Below the pieces are notes generated by a model. It had not been told where the DNA came from. It did not search any database and saw only the letters and a list, made by a program, of their open reading frames with translations. This document shows positions 1 through 8,336 of a stretch of 64,000 nucleotides of DNA, in pieces. Position numbers and translations under genes: made by a program. Each line of letters opens with the position of its first letter. Position 1 is the first letter of the stretch. The stretch lies in assembly GCA_052061695.1 (NCBI GenBank), contig JBPZEY010000004.1; one strand, written 5' to 3'. The DNA is from Alkalicoccus luteus. GTDB lineage: Bacteria; Bacillota; Bacilli; Bacillales; Salisediminibacteriaceae.

Positions 1-514
1 TAAATCCATCAAATGGTTCGATGCGGATGTGGAGAGGTCCGAGTCCAGTAATCGCATATTCAAGCGGGATCGGTCCATCCTGCCATGGGGTGCCTGCAGG
101 AACGCCCTCATTATGCTCGTCGGACACGAGCATATACTGCTGATCATCAAAATCGGCAAAGGACAACGTCTTCTTCCCAAAAATTTCTTTTATACCGCTG
201 TTCTGCACCTTCAGCCTGTCGAAGCGCTTCTGCCAGTATTCCAGTGCTTCATCGCTCGGCACCCGGAATCCGGTTTTATAGAGCTCATTCGTTCCGTGGC
301 TTCCTTTTGGAATACCCGGGAAATCAAAGAACGTCATATCCGTTCCGGCACTACCTTTATCGTCGGCGAAAAACAGATGATACGTCTGAATGTCATCTTG
401 GTTTACCGTCTTTTTGACGAGCCTCATGCCTAACACAAACGTGAAGAATTCATAGTTTTTTTCTGCACTGCTCGTAATAGCCGTTACGTGGTGCAGGCCT
501 TTTAATCCATTCAT
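1..514 (-). CDS. ring-cleaving dioxygenase, VOC superfamily (3' end beyond window)
   Basis: The reverse strand reads from ATG at 514 without a stop to the left edge, beginning MNGLKGLHHVTAIT and followed by segments such as KKTVNQDD, DMTFFDFPG and ITGLGPLHIRIEPFDG. These are typical of Bacillus MhqA/MhqE/MhqO-type extradiol ring-cleaving dioxygenases, which open hydroquinone and catechol rings with a metal held by His and Glu residues. The first metal His lies in the LHHVT motif. AGAGGAGG sits 9 bases before the start. About 171 residues are visible of the roughly 310 usual. The promoter carries two sites resembling quinone-responsive operators, which supports this role. Which Mhq paralogue it is cannot be said. 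Confidence 0.88.
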   Translation of the reverse strand, partial: MNGLKGLHHVTAITSSAEKNYEFFTFVLGMRLVKKTVNQDDIQTYHLFFADDKGSAGTDMTFFDFPGIPKGSHGTNELYKTGFRVPSDEALEYWQKRFDRLKVQNSGIKEIFGKKTLSFADFDDQQYMLVSDEHNEGVPAGTPWQDGPIPLEYAITGLGPLHIRIEPFDGF

Positions 515-588
515 AGTTATAAGCCTCCTCTGATTTCTGTACTCTCCGGCATCCTATTCCTTTTCAGCCGAAAATATACACCTGAAAA

Positions 589-606
589 TAGTTTGAATTC
601 GAGATA
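589..606. promoter_or_regulatory. putative MhqR-type operator
   Basis: Read on the minus strand this is TATCTCGAATTCAAACTA, just downstream of the -10 element. The first 11 bases match the B. subtilis MhqR box (core ATCTCGAATTCGAGAT) as recalled, while the second half-site is degenerate. MhqR is a MarR-family repressor of mhq dioxygenase genes, so the position after the transcription start suits a roadblock operator. One good half-site only. Confidence 0.45.
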
Positions 607-611
607 TTTTC

Positions 612-640
612 ATTATATACACTTACTTTTTGTAAGTCAA
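612..640 (-). promoter_or_regulatory. SigA-type promoter of the ring-cleaving dioxygenase
   Basis: On the minus strand, TTGACT (640-635) and TATAAT (617-612) are separated by exactly 17 bases and point at the dioxygenase start 98 bases further on. This is a near-consensus vegetative promoter. Such a strong promoter in front of a detoxification gene would need tight repression, which fits the two palindromic sites that overlap it and follow it. Confidence 0.8.
621..637. promoter_or_regulatory. putative YodB/CatR (HxlR/DUF24 family) operator
   Basis: A perfect 17-bp inverted repeat, ACTTAC-TTTTT-GTAAGT, contains TTAC-N5-GTAA. That is the core recalled for Bacillus subtilis YodB and CatR, thiol-based repressors of quinone detoxification genes. 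It covers the end of the -35 element and the spacer of the dioxygenase promoter, where a bound repressor would block polymerase. The palindrome is seen; the regulator is inferred. Confidence 0.55.
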
Positions 641-722
641 TAACGATGTGCTTCTTTTTTTGCCGCTGCTTCTTCTGCTATGATGAAAACGCAGGATACT
701 ATGCTGAAAGGATGTGTTCGTC

Positions 723-1436
723 GTGCAATCACTGGCAGGAAAAAATGTTTTGATTACAGGTGCTGGAAGAGGTATTGGACGGGAAACGGCAAAGGCTCTG
801 GCCGCTGAAGGCTGCAGGATCGGGCTGCTCTCCCGCTCGGAGGGCCCGCTCCATGAAACGGAGCGGCTTGTCGCAGAAGCTGGTGTCCCCTCCGCATCTG
901 CTGCAGCAGATGTGGCAGATGAAGCTGACGTCAAGGAAGCCGTGCGCAAACTTGAAGAAGAGCTTGGTTCGTTCGATATCTTAATCAACAATGCTGGCAT
1001 TGGCCGCAAAGGGGATTTCATGGAGCTCTCCGCTGACGACTGGCAGAAAGTACTACAGACAAATGTGATGGGAATCGTGCACGTCACGCAGGCCGTTCTT
1101 CCCGGTATGCAGAAAAAGCAGCGAGGCGATATCATTAATATTTCCTCTATGTCTGGTTTAAAGGGGACACGCGGCTCCAGTGCTTACAGCGCATCGAAAT
1201 TTGCCGTGATCGGACTTGGTGAAGCCTTAATGCAGGAAGTCAGACATGACAACATCCGCGTTTCTACACTGACACCGAGTCTCGTGGAAACAGACATGAC
1301 CCGTCCCGGCGAAGAACGGCAGCCCGATAAGTTTATGCAGCCGGAGGATCTCGCCGAGTATATGGTAGCCGCCTTAAAGCTCGAACAGCGCACCTTCATA
1401 AAAACTGCTGCACTTTGGGGAACAAACCCATTTTAA
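723..1436 (+). CDS. short-chain dehydrogenase/reductase (FabG-like)
   Basis: A 237-residue classical SDR. The N-terminal Rossmann motif is TGAGRGIG, followed by the NNAG motif (INNAGIG) and the catalytic Ser and YxxxK in SSMSGLKGTRGSSAYSASK. It should reduce a keto group or oxidise an alcohol with NADP(H); the substrate cannot be read from sequence. AAAGG at 707-711 favours the GTG at 723, since the in-frame GTG at 714 is too close to it. The gene stands alone and is followed by a palindrome and a strong terminator. Confidence 0.85.
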   Translation: MQSLAGKNVLITGAGRGIGRETAKALAAEGCRIGLLSRSEGPLHETERLVAEAGVPSASAAADVADEADVKEAVRKLEEELGSFDILINNAGIGRKGDFMELSADDWQKVLQTNVMGIVHVTQAVLPGMQKKQRGDIINISSMSGLKGTRGSSAYSASKFAVIGLGEALMQEVRHDNIRVSTLTPSLVETDMTRPGEERQPDKFMQPEDLAEYMVAALKLEQRTFIKTAALWGTNPF

Positions 1437-1461
1437 TCGCTTCCGTTCTTGATAACGAACT

Positions 1462-1485
1462 TAAATATTAGTATACTAATATTTA
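1462..1485. repeat. 24-bp perfect palindrome, core TTAGTATACTAA
   Basis: The 24 bases form a perfect dyad without a loop, beginning 26 bases after the SDR stop. A looped-out form would be a poor terminator, so a protein-binding site is more likely. An almost identical 18-bp dyad occurs at 29567-29584. No known regulator is assigned. Confidence 0.6.
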
Positions 1486-1707
1486 TTTTACCGAAGGCGC
1501 TTGCTGCTCGTTGAACGAATATATTAAGCTGAATATATTCAACAGGCAGCGGCCTGCCCAGCCGGTAAGCCGGCGGACTTATACCCCCTTTATTCCTGTG
1601 TGTATGCAGCTTCTGTCAGCTGACAGTTGGCACTGCCCATGCCATTTTGCTGCAGGTCTCGTTGATAAAAGCAGCCGCTGCCGCTCATGTTGTATATCCT
1701 GTCTCAC

Positions 1708-1751
1708 AAAAAACCTCTGTACTGCCCGGCCCGGCAGCACAGAGGTTTTTT
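1708..1751. terminator. strong Rho-independent terminator, symmetric
   Basis: The arms AAAAAACCTCTGT (1708-1720) and ACAGAGGTTTTTT (1739-1751) enclose a GC-rich inner stem CTGCC/GGCAG. The A-run and T-run on either side would allow termination in both directions. It separates the SDR unit from the desaturase promoter. Confidence 0.85.
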
Positions 1752-1761
1752 CGGCGGAAAC

Positions 1762-1779
1762 ATTAGTACCAGGTATAAT
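1762..1779 (+). promoter_or_regulatory. -10 box within a putative FapR-like operator
   Basis: ATTAGTACCAGGTATAAT contains a TATAAT box (1774-1779) about 90 bases before the desaturase start. Its first nine bases equal the conserved half of the recalled FapR box (ATTAGTACC), and the other half is a partial inverted copy. FapR represses lipid synthesis genes and responds to malonyl-CoA, so lipid control of a desaturase is plausible. No good -35 box is seen. The assignment rests on one half-site. Confidence 0.35.
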
Positions 1780-1869
1780 AGTCTATTGTACACATGAGGG
1801 GATAATGGTAAGCTGTGCGCGTCAACGCTTTTACTCAGCACAGCAGTATTACATAAAAGGAGGAAGATC

Positions 1870-2928
1870 ATGCGCGAACTTCATTCATTTGGCTGGTATG
1901 CCAAGCAGCTGAAGGAACATCTCCCTAAAAAGGCATTCCGTCCGGACCCGGGCAAGCTTCTCGGCGGTGCAGCTTACCTGCTTATCACGGCAGCTGCCAT
2001 GCTCAGCATTGTCTTATTGTCCCTGCCGCTTGCCGTTAACCTGCTTCTCTCTCTGATCATCGGCATGAGCTTTGCCGCTATGGGCTTCCTTGGCCACGAG
2101 ATTTTACATGGAACGATCGTCCGTTCTCCGTTCTTACGCAACACGCTCGGCGGATTGTTTTTCTGGCCTCTTTGCACCGGACCGCGTCTATGGCGCAAAT
2201 GGCACAACATGAGCCATCACGTTCATACCCAGCATGAAGAAAAAGATCCTGACACATGGCTGACGGAAGCTGCTGTACACAGAAACCCTATGCTGCGTTT
2301 CATTTACAGACTGCCGCTTTCGGTTCGTGCTTTCTTTGAATTTGCTACACAGACGGTGATGTTCTCGCTTCACTCCCTGCGCATGTTTAAAACATACGTA
2401 TCCGAATTCAAGGCAACGTCCGCACCTGCGCTCTGGCTGCAGCTGCTCCTGCCTTGGGCTACCTGGATTTCCCTGTTGTTCATCGCAGGCGTCACCAACT
2501 GGATCTACATGTTCCTGATTCCATTACTGATTGCCAATGGAATCGTGATGGCGTATATTTCAACAAATCACCGGCTGAACCCGCAGGTGGAGATCAATGA
2601 TCCACTTGCAAACAGCCTGACGGTAACGGTGCCTAAATGGGTCGACGTGATCCACTTTCACTTCTCCCACCATACCGAACATCACTTGTTTCCTGCGGTT
2701 AACTCTAAGTATTATCCGCTTGTGAAACAAAAAATTAAAGAATACTGGCCTCACTTGTATCATGAAATGCCGATGAGCAAGGCGCTTCTTGCATTATGGA
2801 AAACCCCGCGCCCTTACTTCGACGGTGATAACCTGATCGACCCTTCCCGAAACGAGGTTTACGGCACACTCGGCAACGGGCTGCTGGAGTCGGAATCCGC
2901 GAAGCCTGCAAAAAAGCATGCACAATAG
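1870..2928 (+). CDS. membrane-bound fatty acid desaturase
   Basis: A 352-residue di-iron desaturase that should introduce double bonds into membrane lipid acyl chains. All three histidine boxes are visible: HEILHG, HNMSHHVHTQ and the C-terminal HHTEHHLFP, together with hydrophobic pairs around residues 35-65 and 190-240. The start follows AAAAGGAGGAAGATC. The length and the spacing of the boxes fit the acyl-lipid desaturase family that includes B. subtilis Des. No desK-desR two-component genes are adjacent, and a FapR-like site lies upstream instead. Position specificity is not readable. Confidence 0.88.
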   Translation: MRELHSFGWYAKQLKEHLPKKAFRPDPGKLLGGAAYLLITAAAMLSIVLLSLPLAVNLLLSLIIGMSFAAMGFLGHEILHGTIVRSPFLRNTLGGLFFWPLCTGPRLWRKWHNMSHHVHTQHEEKDPDTWLTEAAVHRNPMLRFIYRLPLSVRAFFEFATQTVMFSLHSLRMFKTYVSEFKATSAPALWLQLLLPWATWISLLFIAGVTNWIYMFLIPLLIANGIVMAYISTNHRLNPQVEINDPLANSLTVTVPKWVDVIHFHFSHHTEHHLFPAVNSKYYPLVKQKIKEYWPHLYHEMPMSKALLALWKTPRPYFDGDNLIDPSRNEVYGTLGNGLLESESAKPAKKHAQ

Positions 2929-2945
2929 CTGATGCACAACGAAGG

Positions 2946-2980
2946 AGGACCCGGCTCAGAATGCGAGCCGGGTCCTTCCC
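2946..2980 (+). terminator. hairpin terminator after the desaturase
   Basis: The arms AGGACCCGGCTC (2946-2957) and GAGCCGGGTCCT (2965-2976) form a perfect 12-bp stem with a 7-base loop, followed by TCCCTAAT. The T-tract is poor but the stem is very stable. Confidence 0.6.
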
Positions 2981-3034
2981 TAATGAGATAACGTTGTTCT
3001 AGAGCATACGAATGGCCGCTCACAGCCGCTCACC

Positions 3035-3481
3035 TTATTCGTTGCGTACGTCCAGCTTTATCGGACGGATGGCGCCCCATGGAGCTACATCAATCGTGAC
3101 CTGAAGATTCTCTTCCCGCTCAAGCTCCGGTCCCCTGCCCTGCTCTACGTAAAACTGCCCGAGCTGCGGGGCAGTAATCGTCTGATCAAAGGAATATCCT
3201 TCAATCGCTCCAAAAAACGGCCGGTCGTCTGCTTGATCAATGACGGCGTAGCCGTCTTCCCCTTCTGTCAGGGTGAAATAGACCTGACCGTGCTGCAAGC
3301 CAGCCGGCGTTTCAAGGTCAGGGTACTGCAGCATCACGTACTCGCCAAGAAATGGATCAAACGGATCGTAAGGCTCTGCCCGGAGTGTAAAGGACTCCCC
3401 AAACCAGCTGACAGCAAAAAAGCTTGTGATCACCAAAACTGTAAACAGCGTCTGCAATGCCGGCATCACCCAGTTTTTCAT
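3035..3481 (-). CDS. GDYXXLXY-domain membrane protein
   Basis: A 148-residue protein with one N-terminal membrane segment (residues 8-28) and an extracytoplasmic domain containing GEYVMLQY, a match to the GDYXXLXY signature of this family. Its start overlaps the stop of the DUF2157 gene by four bases (ATGA), so the two are translationally coupled. In many bacteria these two families occur side by side, and their function is unknown. The ribosome binding site GGAGG lies inside the upstream gene. Confidence 0.8.
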   Translation of the reverse strand: MKNWVMPALQTLFTVLVITSFFAVSWFGESFTLRAEPYDPFDPFLGEYVMLQYPDLETPAGLQHGQVYFTLTEGEDGYAVIDQADDRPFFGAIEGYSFDQTITAPQLGQFYVEQGRGPELEREENLQVTIDVAPWGAIRPIKLDVRNE

Positions 3482-4659
3482 GATACGGCCTCCTCCCTGC
3501 GATGATTAACCCACCAGGCGACGCCTGAGAGAGCAAACAACAGCACGGCGCCAATCAGGAAGAACAAGGCCATATCGAGGCGTCCCCATGCAAAGATGAC
3601 GTAAATGACTGCTTGCACAAGCACGAAGTAAACGAATCCCGGTGCCAGCACCATGCCCCGCTTTTGTGCATAAACTAAATAGCCAAGCGCCGTCGCTTCC
3701 GCTGTGACAGCAAGCAGAATCGCCGACTGGTCAAACAGCATCAGCCCTACTGCTCCTAATATCGAGGTCCAGACAACCGGGCGCAGCTTCCACAAGCTAA
3801 TACCGAGTACAACAGCTCCCGCAGCAGCAAGTCCCCATGCTTCGATCCAGCTTAAGTCAGGCAGCATGCCCTCCGTTTCGCCGCGAACCGCCAGATAAAC
3901 GAGCAGCGTCATGGCGCCGAATATCGGATAGAGCGGCATCAGCATTCGCCGCTGCTCTTTTTGAAGCACGAACAGCAGCATCACGAGGAAAAAGAGTGTC
4001 CAGACCGGCCAGAAAGGACTTTCGTATGCCGGCGTTGCCCAGAGCTTAAGACCGGAACCAAACACGAGAATCCAGCTGAAAATGAGCGAAAGCTGCTCGC
4101 GGCTGACGACCAGCCAGATCAGTGCTGCCAGTGTAAACAAGCTCCACTCCAGCCAGGTAACGGCCGGAACAGACATTCCGAGCGTGACGCCTCCCATTAT
4201 AAATGCGGCGACGACGAACGCATTATGGCGCCATATCGCGTAATGGAAGAGCGCTGCAAGAAACACGGCCCAAGGTAATATGGCACCGGATGTCGATAAA
4301 TGAAACGCCTGGGCTGTAACGATCAAGGAGGCGCCGAACATGGCAAGTCCGATCAGCCGAAACAGCACCGGTTTTCCAAAGCCTCGCTTTTCAGACGCCA
4401 TGCCCAACCCGTAAAACAGCCACATCAGCGACAGCACGAGTCCGCTTTTCAAGAGAGGCGGCATGACCTGCCAGTTTGCAGCAATAAAGCTGAACACCGC
4501 AAGTGTAAAAAAAACGAGACCAACAATCATCAGCAGCGGCATCCTCGCCTTTTTACCGGCAGGATGCTGTTGCTTTTCATATGCTAAGATCGTTGCAGCC
4601 GTTTCCTGACTGAGCAGCTTTTCCCGTTCCCATTCCCGCAGCTTGCGCTCCATCTCCAC
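3478..4659 (-). CDS. DUF2157 multi-pass membrane protein
   Basis: About 393 residues: a charged cytoplasmic N-terminus (MERKLREWEREKLLS...) typical of DUF2157, followed by roughly a dozen hydrophobic helices. GGGAGGTGG on the minus strand is nine bases from a GTG at 4659; the ATG at 4653 is an alternative. The open frame extends upstream to 4785, but that part has no ribosome binding site and includes the region near the arcA terminator. It is coupled to the GDYXXLXY gene downstream. No biochemical role is known for the family. Confidence 0.78.
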   Translation of the reverse strand: MEMERKLREWEREKLLSQETAATILAYEKQQHPAGKKARMPLLMIVGLVFFTLAVFSFIAANWQVMPPLLKSGLVLSLMWLFYGLGMASEKRGFGKPVLFRLIGLAMFGASLIVTAQAFHLSTSGAILPWAVFLAALFHYAIWRHNAFVVAAFIMGGVTLGMSVPAVTWLEWSLFTLAALIWLVVSREQLSLIFSWILVFGSGLKLWATPAYESPFWPVWTLFFLVMLLFVLQKEQRRMLMPLYPIFGAMTLLVYLAVRGETEGMLPDLSWIEAWGLAAAGAVVLGISLWKLRPVVWTSILGAVGLMLFDQSAILLAVTAEATALGYLVYAQKRGMVLAPGFVYFVLVQAVIYVIFAWGRLDMALFFLIGAVLLFALSGVAWWVNHRREEAVS

Positions 4660-4775
4660 AGCCTTCCACCTCCCTGTCTGATAATCCCAGTATAATCCTG
4701 AAACAGGAAAATAACCAGCTGTTTTTCGGCCTATTTTTCGAAGTTCAAAGCCCGTCACAACAGCTTTTTGAACAC

Positions 4776-4813
4776 TAAAAAGCACCTTGCCATGGATAGA
4801 CGGCAGGTGCTTT
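4776..4813 (-). terminator. terminator of arcA
   Basis: On the minus strand the stem AGCACCTGCC / GGCAAGGTGCT is followed by TTTTTAG. It lies about 10 bases after the arcA stop and ahead of the DUF2157 gene. Confidence 0.75.
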
Positions 4814-4822
4814 GCTGATAAA

Positions 4823-6040
4823 TCAGACGGGTTCCCGGACGAGCGGCATGCTCATGCATCTCGGTCCGCCTCTGCCGCGGACGAGTTCGCTGCTCGGCAC
4901 CTCCAGCACGGTGATGCCATTCTGCCGCAGGAGCTCGTTGGAGACATAGTTCCGTTCATACGTGACGACCGTTCCCGGAGCAACGGCAAGCGTATTGGAG
5001 CCATCATTCCACTGTTCACGGGCAGAAGCAATTTTATCTCCGCCTCCGCACGGGATCAGGTTCACGTCATCCAGCTTGAGCACTTCTTTCAGCGTATCCT
5101 TTAAATTCGACCGTTTCGTAATACGCACCGGATCACCTGGTTCCAGGATAAAGATATTCATGCGTCCGTCCTTATCGACCACCTGAGCATGCGTTGTAAA
5201 CTGATCATGGTCAATCATCGTAAAGACAGTATCCAGGTGCATCGAAGCACGGCGCTTCGGAATTTCCACCGCTACCACCTTTTCAAACCCTGAGCCGGAG
5301 GTGAACAGCTCCGTCGCCAGCTTTTCGACTGCCCGGGCAGAAGTGCGCTCACTGACGCCAATTGCAAGCACGGTGTCGCTAAGGACGAGTTCATCTCCCC
5401 CTTCAATCGGAAAATCGTAGCCTCTGTTTATCCACGTTGGCACGCGGGCATCACGATAATCCGGATGAAAGGTAATAATATGTTCCATCAAAAGCGATTC
5501 GCGGCGCCTCGCCTCCTGACTCATCGGATTCAACGAGATGCCATTCCCAATGACTGCTGCCGGATCTCGGGTGAAGTAAAGGTTCGGCATCGGATCCAAA
5601 TAAAACGGATAGTGCCGGTCCATCCACTCATATAAGTGCTTTTTCTTACGGTTTGGCAGCTCTTCCTTCAGCACACCGCCGATCATGCTGCGAACGAAGT
5701 CGGCTGTGGAAAAGTCAAGCAGGTATTCCTTTAACGCTTCTGAGGAGCCATTTACCGTTAATCGTGATTCTGTCATCATTTTCTCCAGAAACTGCTCCCT
5801 TTCCTCGTGTGACTGGAGCGACTGTTCAAGCAGATCGGTTATATATACGATTTCCGTTCCCTGCTCTTGAAGAACTTCTGCAAAGCGGTCATGTTCTTTT
5901 TGCATCGCCGGTAAATACGGTATATCGTCAAACAGCAGCTGCCCCATCGCATCAGGTGTCACCTGCTCAATTTCAATTCCGGGCCGGTGGATCAGCACCT
6001 TTTTCAGCCGGCCAATTTCAGACGTTACGTTTACTGCCAT
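4823..6040 (-). CDS. arcA: arginine deiminase
   Basis: A 405-residue enzyme that hydrolyses arginine to citrulline and ammonia. The family motifs are all present: FTRDPAAVIGNG, EGGDELVLS, HLDTVFTMIDHD and the catalytic Cys in GGPRCMSMPLVRE close to the C-terminus. The start MAVNVTSEIGRLKKVLIHRPG is preferred because GAGGTGG is nine bases before it; an ATG two codons earlier sits too close. The carbamoyltransferase, carbamate kinase and antiporter genes of the usual arc operon are not next to it, and it has its own terminator. In an alkaliphile it may supply ammonia or citrulline rather than ATP. Confidence 0.95.
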   Translation of the reverse strand: MAVNVTSEIGRLKKVLIHRPGIEIEQVTPDAMGQLLFDDIPYLPAMQKEHDRFAEVLQEQGTEIVYITDLLEQSLQSHEEREQFLEKMMTESRLTVNGSSEALKEYLLDFSTADFVRSMIGGVLKEELPNRKKKHLYEWMDRHYPFYLDPMPNLYFTRDPAAVIGNGISLNPMSQEARRRESLLMEHIITFHPDYRDARVPTWINRGYDFPIEGGDELVLSDTVLAIGVSERTSARAVEKLATELFTSGSGFEKVVAVEIPKRRASMHLDTVFTMIDHDQFTTHAQVVDKDGRMNIFILEPGDPVRITKRSNLKDTLKEVLKLDDVNLIPCGGGDKIASAREQWNDGSNTLAVAPGTVVTYERNYVSNELLRQNGITVLEVPSSELVRGRGGPRCMSMPLVREPV

Positions 6041-6228
6041 CGTCATCTCCCACCTCTCTTATTCAACCGTAGCAGACCGCATTGCCCCCACGTGAAAAGC
6101 TGTCAGATTATGTATCATGCTTTCCTCTCTATTCCCCTCCTAAATGTGGGAAAAACTCGAATTCAATGCAGCTTCATACTTTCTTCATTTTTAGGAAGTA
6201 GGCTTAAACGTAAAGGAGTGATTGGCAA

Positions 6229-7626
6229 ATGAAAAAGACTTGGATCTTAAGTGCTGGTGTGCTGCTGACACTGGCTGCTTGCTCGAATGCAGAGGAAACG
6301 AATACGAATAGCAATGCCGAAATTGAAAACAATATGAGCTCTGACGAAACAAACGAACAGAACGAAAATCAGCACTCAGATGAGAACCATATGAATAATG
6401 ACAACATGAATCACAGCGATAATATGAACCACGATGAAATGGACCATGATAATGAGAATATGAATGAGGATATGAACCACGATAACGAGGACATGGACCA
6501 CGGCACGAACGGCGGCAGAGATTCCTTCGAAGAGAGCGCAGCCGAGCTTCCAGCTGAAAATGAAGGGGCACCTGAGAACCTTCTTACGACAAATACAAAA
6601 AACGTTACTCGAATCGATCAGGAAGAGCCGGAGGACTTCTCGATACAGGTGTCCCAAACGATCTGGCCTGCCACTCATGAAACGAACCAGCCTGGCACAG
6701 TGATTCTTGCCAATCCGGACGAATGGCAGCAGACGCTCAGTGCACTTACGCTCGTGCACCATCCTAACGACGGCCCCGTTCTGCTGATGGAGGATGGACT
6801 GAGTGACGAACTCCTGACGGAAATCGAACGGTTAGCACCGCTCGGGAATGATGAAGGTTTGGAAGTCCTTGCCGCTGCAGAACTGACAGCTGACGAAGAA
6901 GAGATGCTCGCTGATTATGAGTGGTCGGAAATGACTGCTGACTCTCCTGCTGCCTTTGCCCAGGAAGCAGATGCTGCTTTTGCTGATACACTGGGTGAAT
7001 TTCCCGAGAAAGTATTAATCGCTTCCTCTGAAGAGGAGCATCAGCTGCTTTCCATGACCGCCGGAAGCTGGATTTCCCACATGAATGAACCAGTGCTGTT
7101 TGTAGATGATGACGGTATTCCCGCTGAAACGGAAGAAGCATTGGCAGAACGGGATCAAGCAGCGATGTATCTGCTCGGAAGTGAGGAAATTATATCCGGG
7201 GAAACCGAACAGGAGCTAAGTGAATTTGGAAACACCTCCAGGATCGACGCCGAAACACCAGCCGAACTGTCTATTGCCTTTGCCCAATTTGAAGAAGACG
7301 GATTCGGCTGGGGAATCACAGAGCCGGGACACGGTTTCGTCTTTGCTTCCACGGATCGTCCTGAGTTTGCTCTTGCCGGGGCCCCTTTTGCGCATTTAGG
7401 CAAGCATGCTCCTGTCCTTTGGCTTGAAGAGGGAGAGCTGGATGACGAACATCGCGATTATTTAGCAACGATCAAGCCTTCCTATACTGATAACCCGATG
7501 GAAGGGCCTTATAATCACAGCTATCTGCTTGGCACAGAAGAGGACATCTCTTTTCATACGCAAGGATTAATTGATACACTAATGGAAATTGAAGCAGAAG
7601 ACGGGGGCGGCCACGCAGATCATTGA
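6229..7626 (+). CDS. lipoprotein with His/Met/Asp-rich region and cell-wall-binding-repeat-like domain
   Basis: A 465-residue exported protein with a lipobox (LTLAACS, Cys at residue 18). Residues about 20-95 are a low-complexity Asn/Asp/Glu/His/Met stretch with repeated units of the type NMNHDEMDHD, which look suited to binding copper or another metal. Residues about 120-460 resemble the repeats of the cell-wall-binding repeat 2 family (ILANPDEWQQTLSALTL, LLGSEEIISGETEQEL, FVFASTDRPEFALAG), ending in GGGHADH. RBS AAAGGAG. The response regulator gene begins 30 bases after the stop, so it probably belongs to one unit with the two-component system. Metal binding is inferred. Confidence 0.7.
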   Translation: MKKTWILSAGVLLTLAACSNAEETNTNSNAEIENNMSSDETNEQNENQHSDENHMNNDNMNHSDNMNHDEMDHDNENMNEDMNHDNEDMDHGTNGGRDSFEESAAELPAENEGAPENLLTTNTKNVTRIDQEEPEDFSIQVSQTIWPATHETNQPGTVILANPDEWQQTLSALTLVHHPNDGPVLLMEDGLSDELLTEIERLAPLGNDEGLEVLAAAELTADEEEMLADYEWSEMTADSPAAFAQEADAAFADTLGEFPEKVLIASSEEEHQLLSMTAGSWISHMNEPVLFVDDDGIPAETEEALAERDQAAMYLLGSEEIISGETEQELSEFGNTSRIDAETPAELSIAFAQFEEDGFGWGITEPGHGFVFASTDRPEFALAGAPFAHLGKHAPVLWLEEGELDDEHRDYLATIKPSYTDNPMEGPYNHSYLLGTEEDISFHTQGLIDTLMEIEAEDGGGHADH

Positions 7627-7655
7627 TGCCTTCTCCGCCAGGGAGGGATACAAGC

Positions 7656-8336
7656 ATGACGACCATTCTTATCGTCGACGATGAGCCGCAAATGCTGGAG
7701 CTTATAACAGACTGCCTGCAGCTGCTGCCAGTCGACATTCAGACTGAGCAAGATTCTGCCACAGCACGAAAGAAGCTGCAAACGGAGACGTTTGATCTTG
7801 TCATACTGGACGTCATGATGCCTTCTCCTGACGGGTGGGAGCTGCTGAAAGAGACAGCGGAGCTCCCAGCGCCTCCCTCTATCATCATGCTGACGGCATT
7901 AGGTGACAATGATCAGATTGTGCGCGGCCTTCAGAATGGTGCTGACGATTATGTGACGAAGCCTTTTGAGCCTGCTATCCTTGCAGCGAGAGTGGAAGCG
8001 GTTCTTCGGAGAAAACACCCGCATACGGGCAGCGTTATAAGCTATAACGGCCTGTCAGTGGACAGCGTGAGACGGGAAGCCGAGTTCGAAGGCTCCTGTC
8101 TTACGCTTACCAAAAAAGAATTCGACCTTGTGGCACTTCTCGTAAAGAGGCCAGGTCAAGTATTTACGCGCCAGCAGCTGCTGGACGAGATCGATGACCA
8201 CGGCAGCGCCGCTTCAGACAGAACAGTGGACACGCACATGAAAAATATACGCGAAAAAGTCCGTCGTGCAGGCGGCTCTTCTTCGCTGATTGAAACCGTC
8301 TGGGGAATAGGATACCGCCTGGGTGCCGGGATATGA
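7656..8336 (+). CDS. OmpR-family response regulator
   Basis: 226 residues with an N-terminal receiver domain (acidic pair DDE at 8-10, phosphorylated Asp52 in VILDVMMP, Lys in YVTKPFEP) and a C-terminal winged helix (about 130-226, ending in IETVWGIGYRLG). The ATG at 7656 is chosen over an upstream TTG because GGGAGGG precedes it at the right distance. It overlaps the kinase gene by four bases. The partner kinase is the next gene, and the lipoprotein upstream is a candidate target. Confidence 0.92.
   Translation: MTTILIVDDEPQMLELITDCLQLLPVDIQTEQDSATARKKLQTETFDLVILDVMMPSPDGWELLKETAELPAPPSIIMLTALGDNDQIVRGLQNGADDYVTKPFEPAILAARVEAVLRRKHPHTGSVISYNGLSVDSVRREAEFEGSCLTLTKKEFDLVALLVKRPGQVFTRQQLLDEIDDHGSAASDRTVDTHMKNIREKVRRAGGSSSLIETVWGIGYRLGAGI

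Larger units (their letters stand above)
1437..1869. other. intergenic region between SDR and desaturase genes
   Basis: No gene is supported in these 433 bases. They hold a 24-bp perfect palindrome (1462-1485), an AT-rich stretch with two GAATATATT copies (about 1517-1541), a long bidirectional-looking hairpin terminator (1708-1751) and a TATAAT box embedded in a FapR-like site (1762-1779) ahead of the desaturase. Confidence 0.6.

Noticed and set aside
1511..1912. Open frame of 133 codons in the gap before the desaturase
   Set aside because: No ribosome binding site; it runs through a strong terminator hairpin and the desaturase promoter and has no protein-like composition.
4823..6040. Complete arginine deiminase operon
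   Set aside because: No arcB, arcC or arcD is adjacent; arcA has its own terminator.
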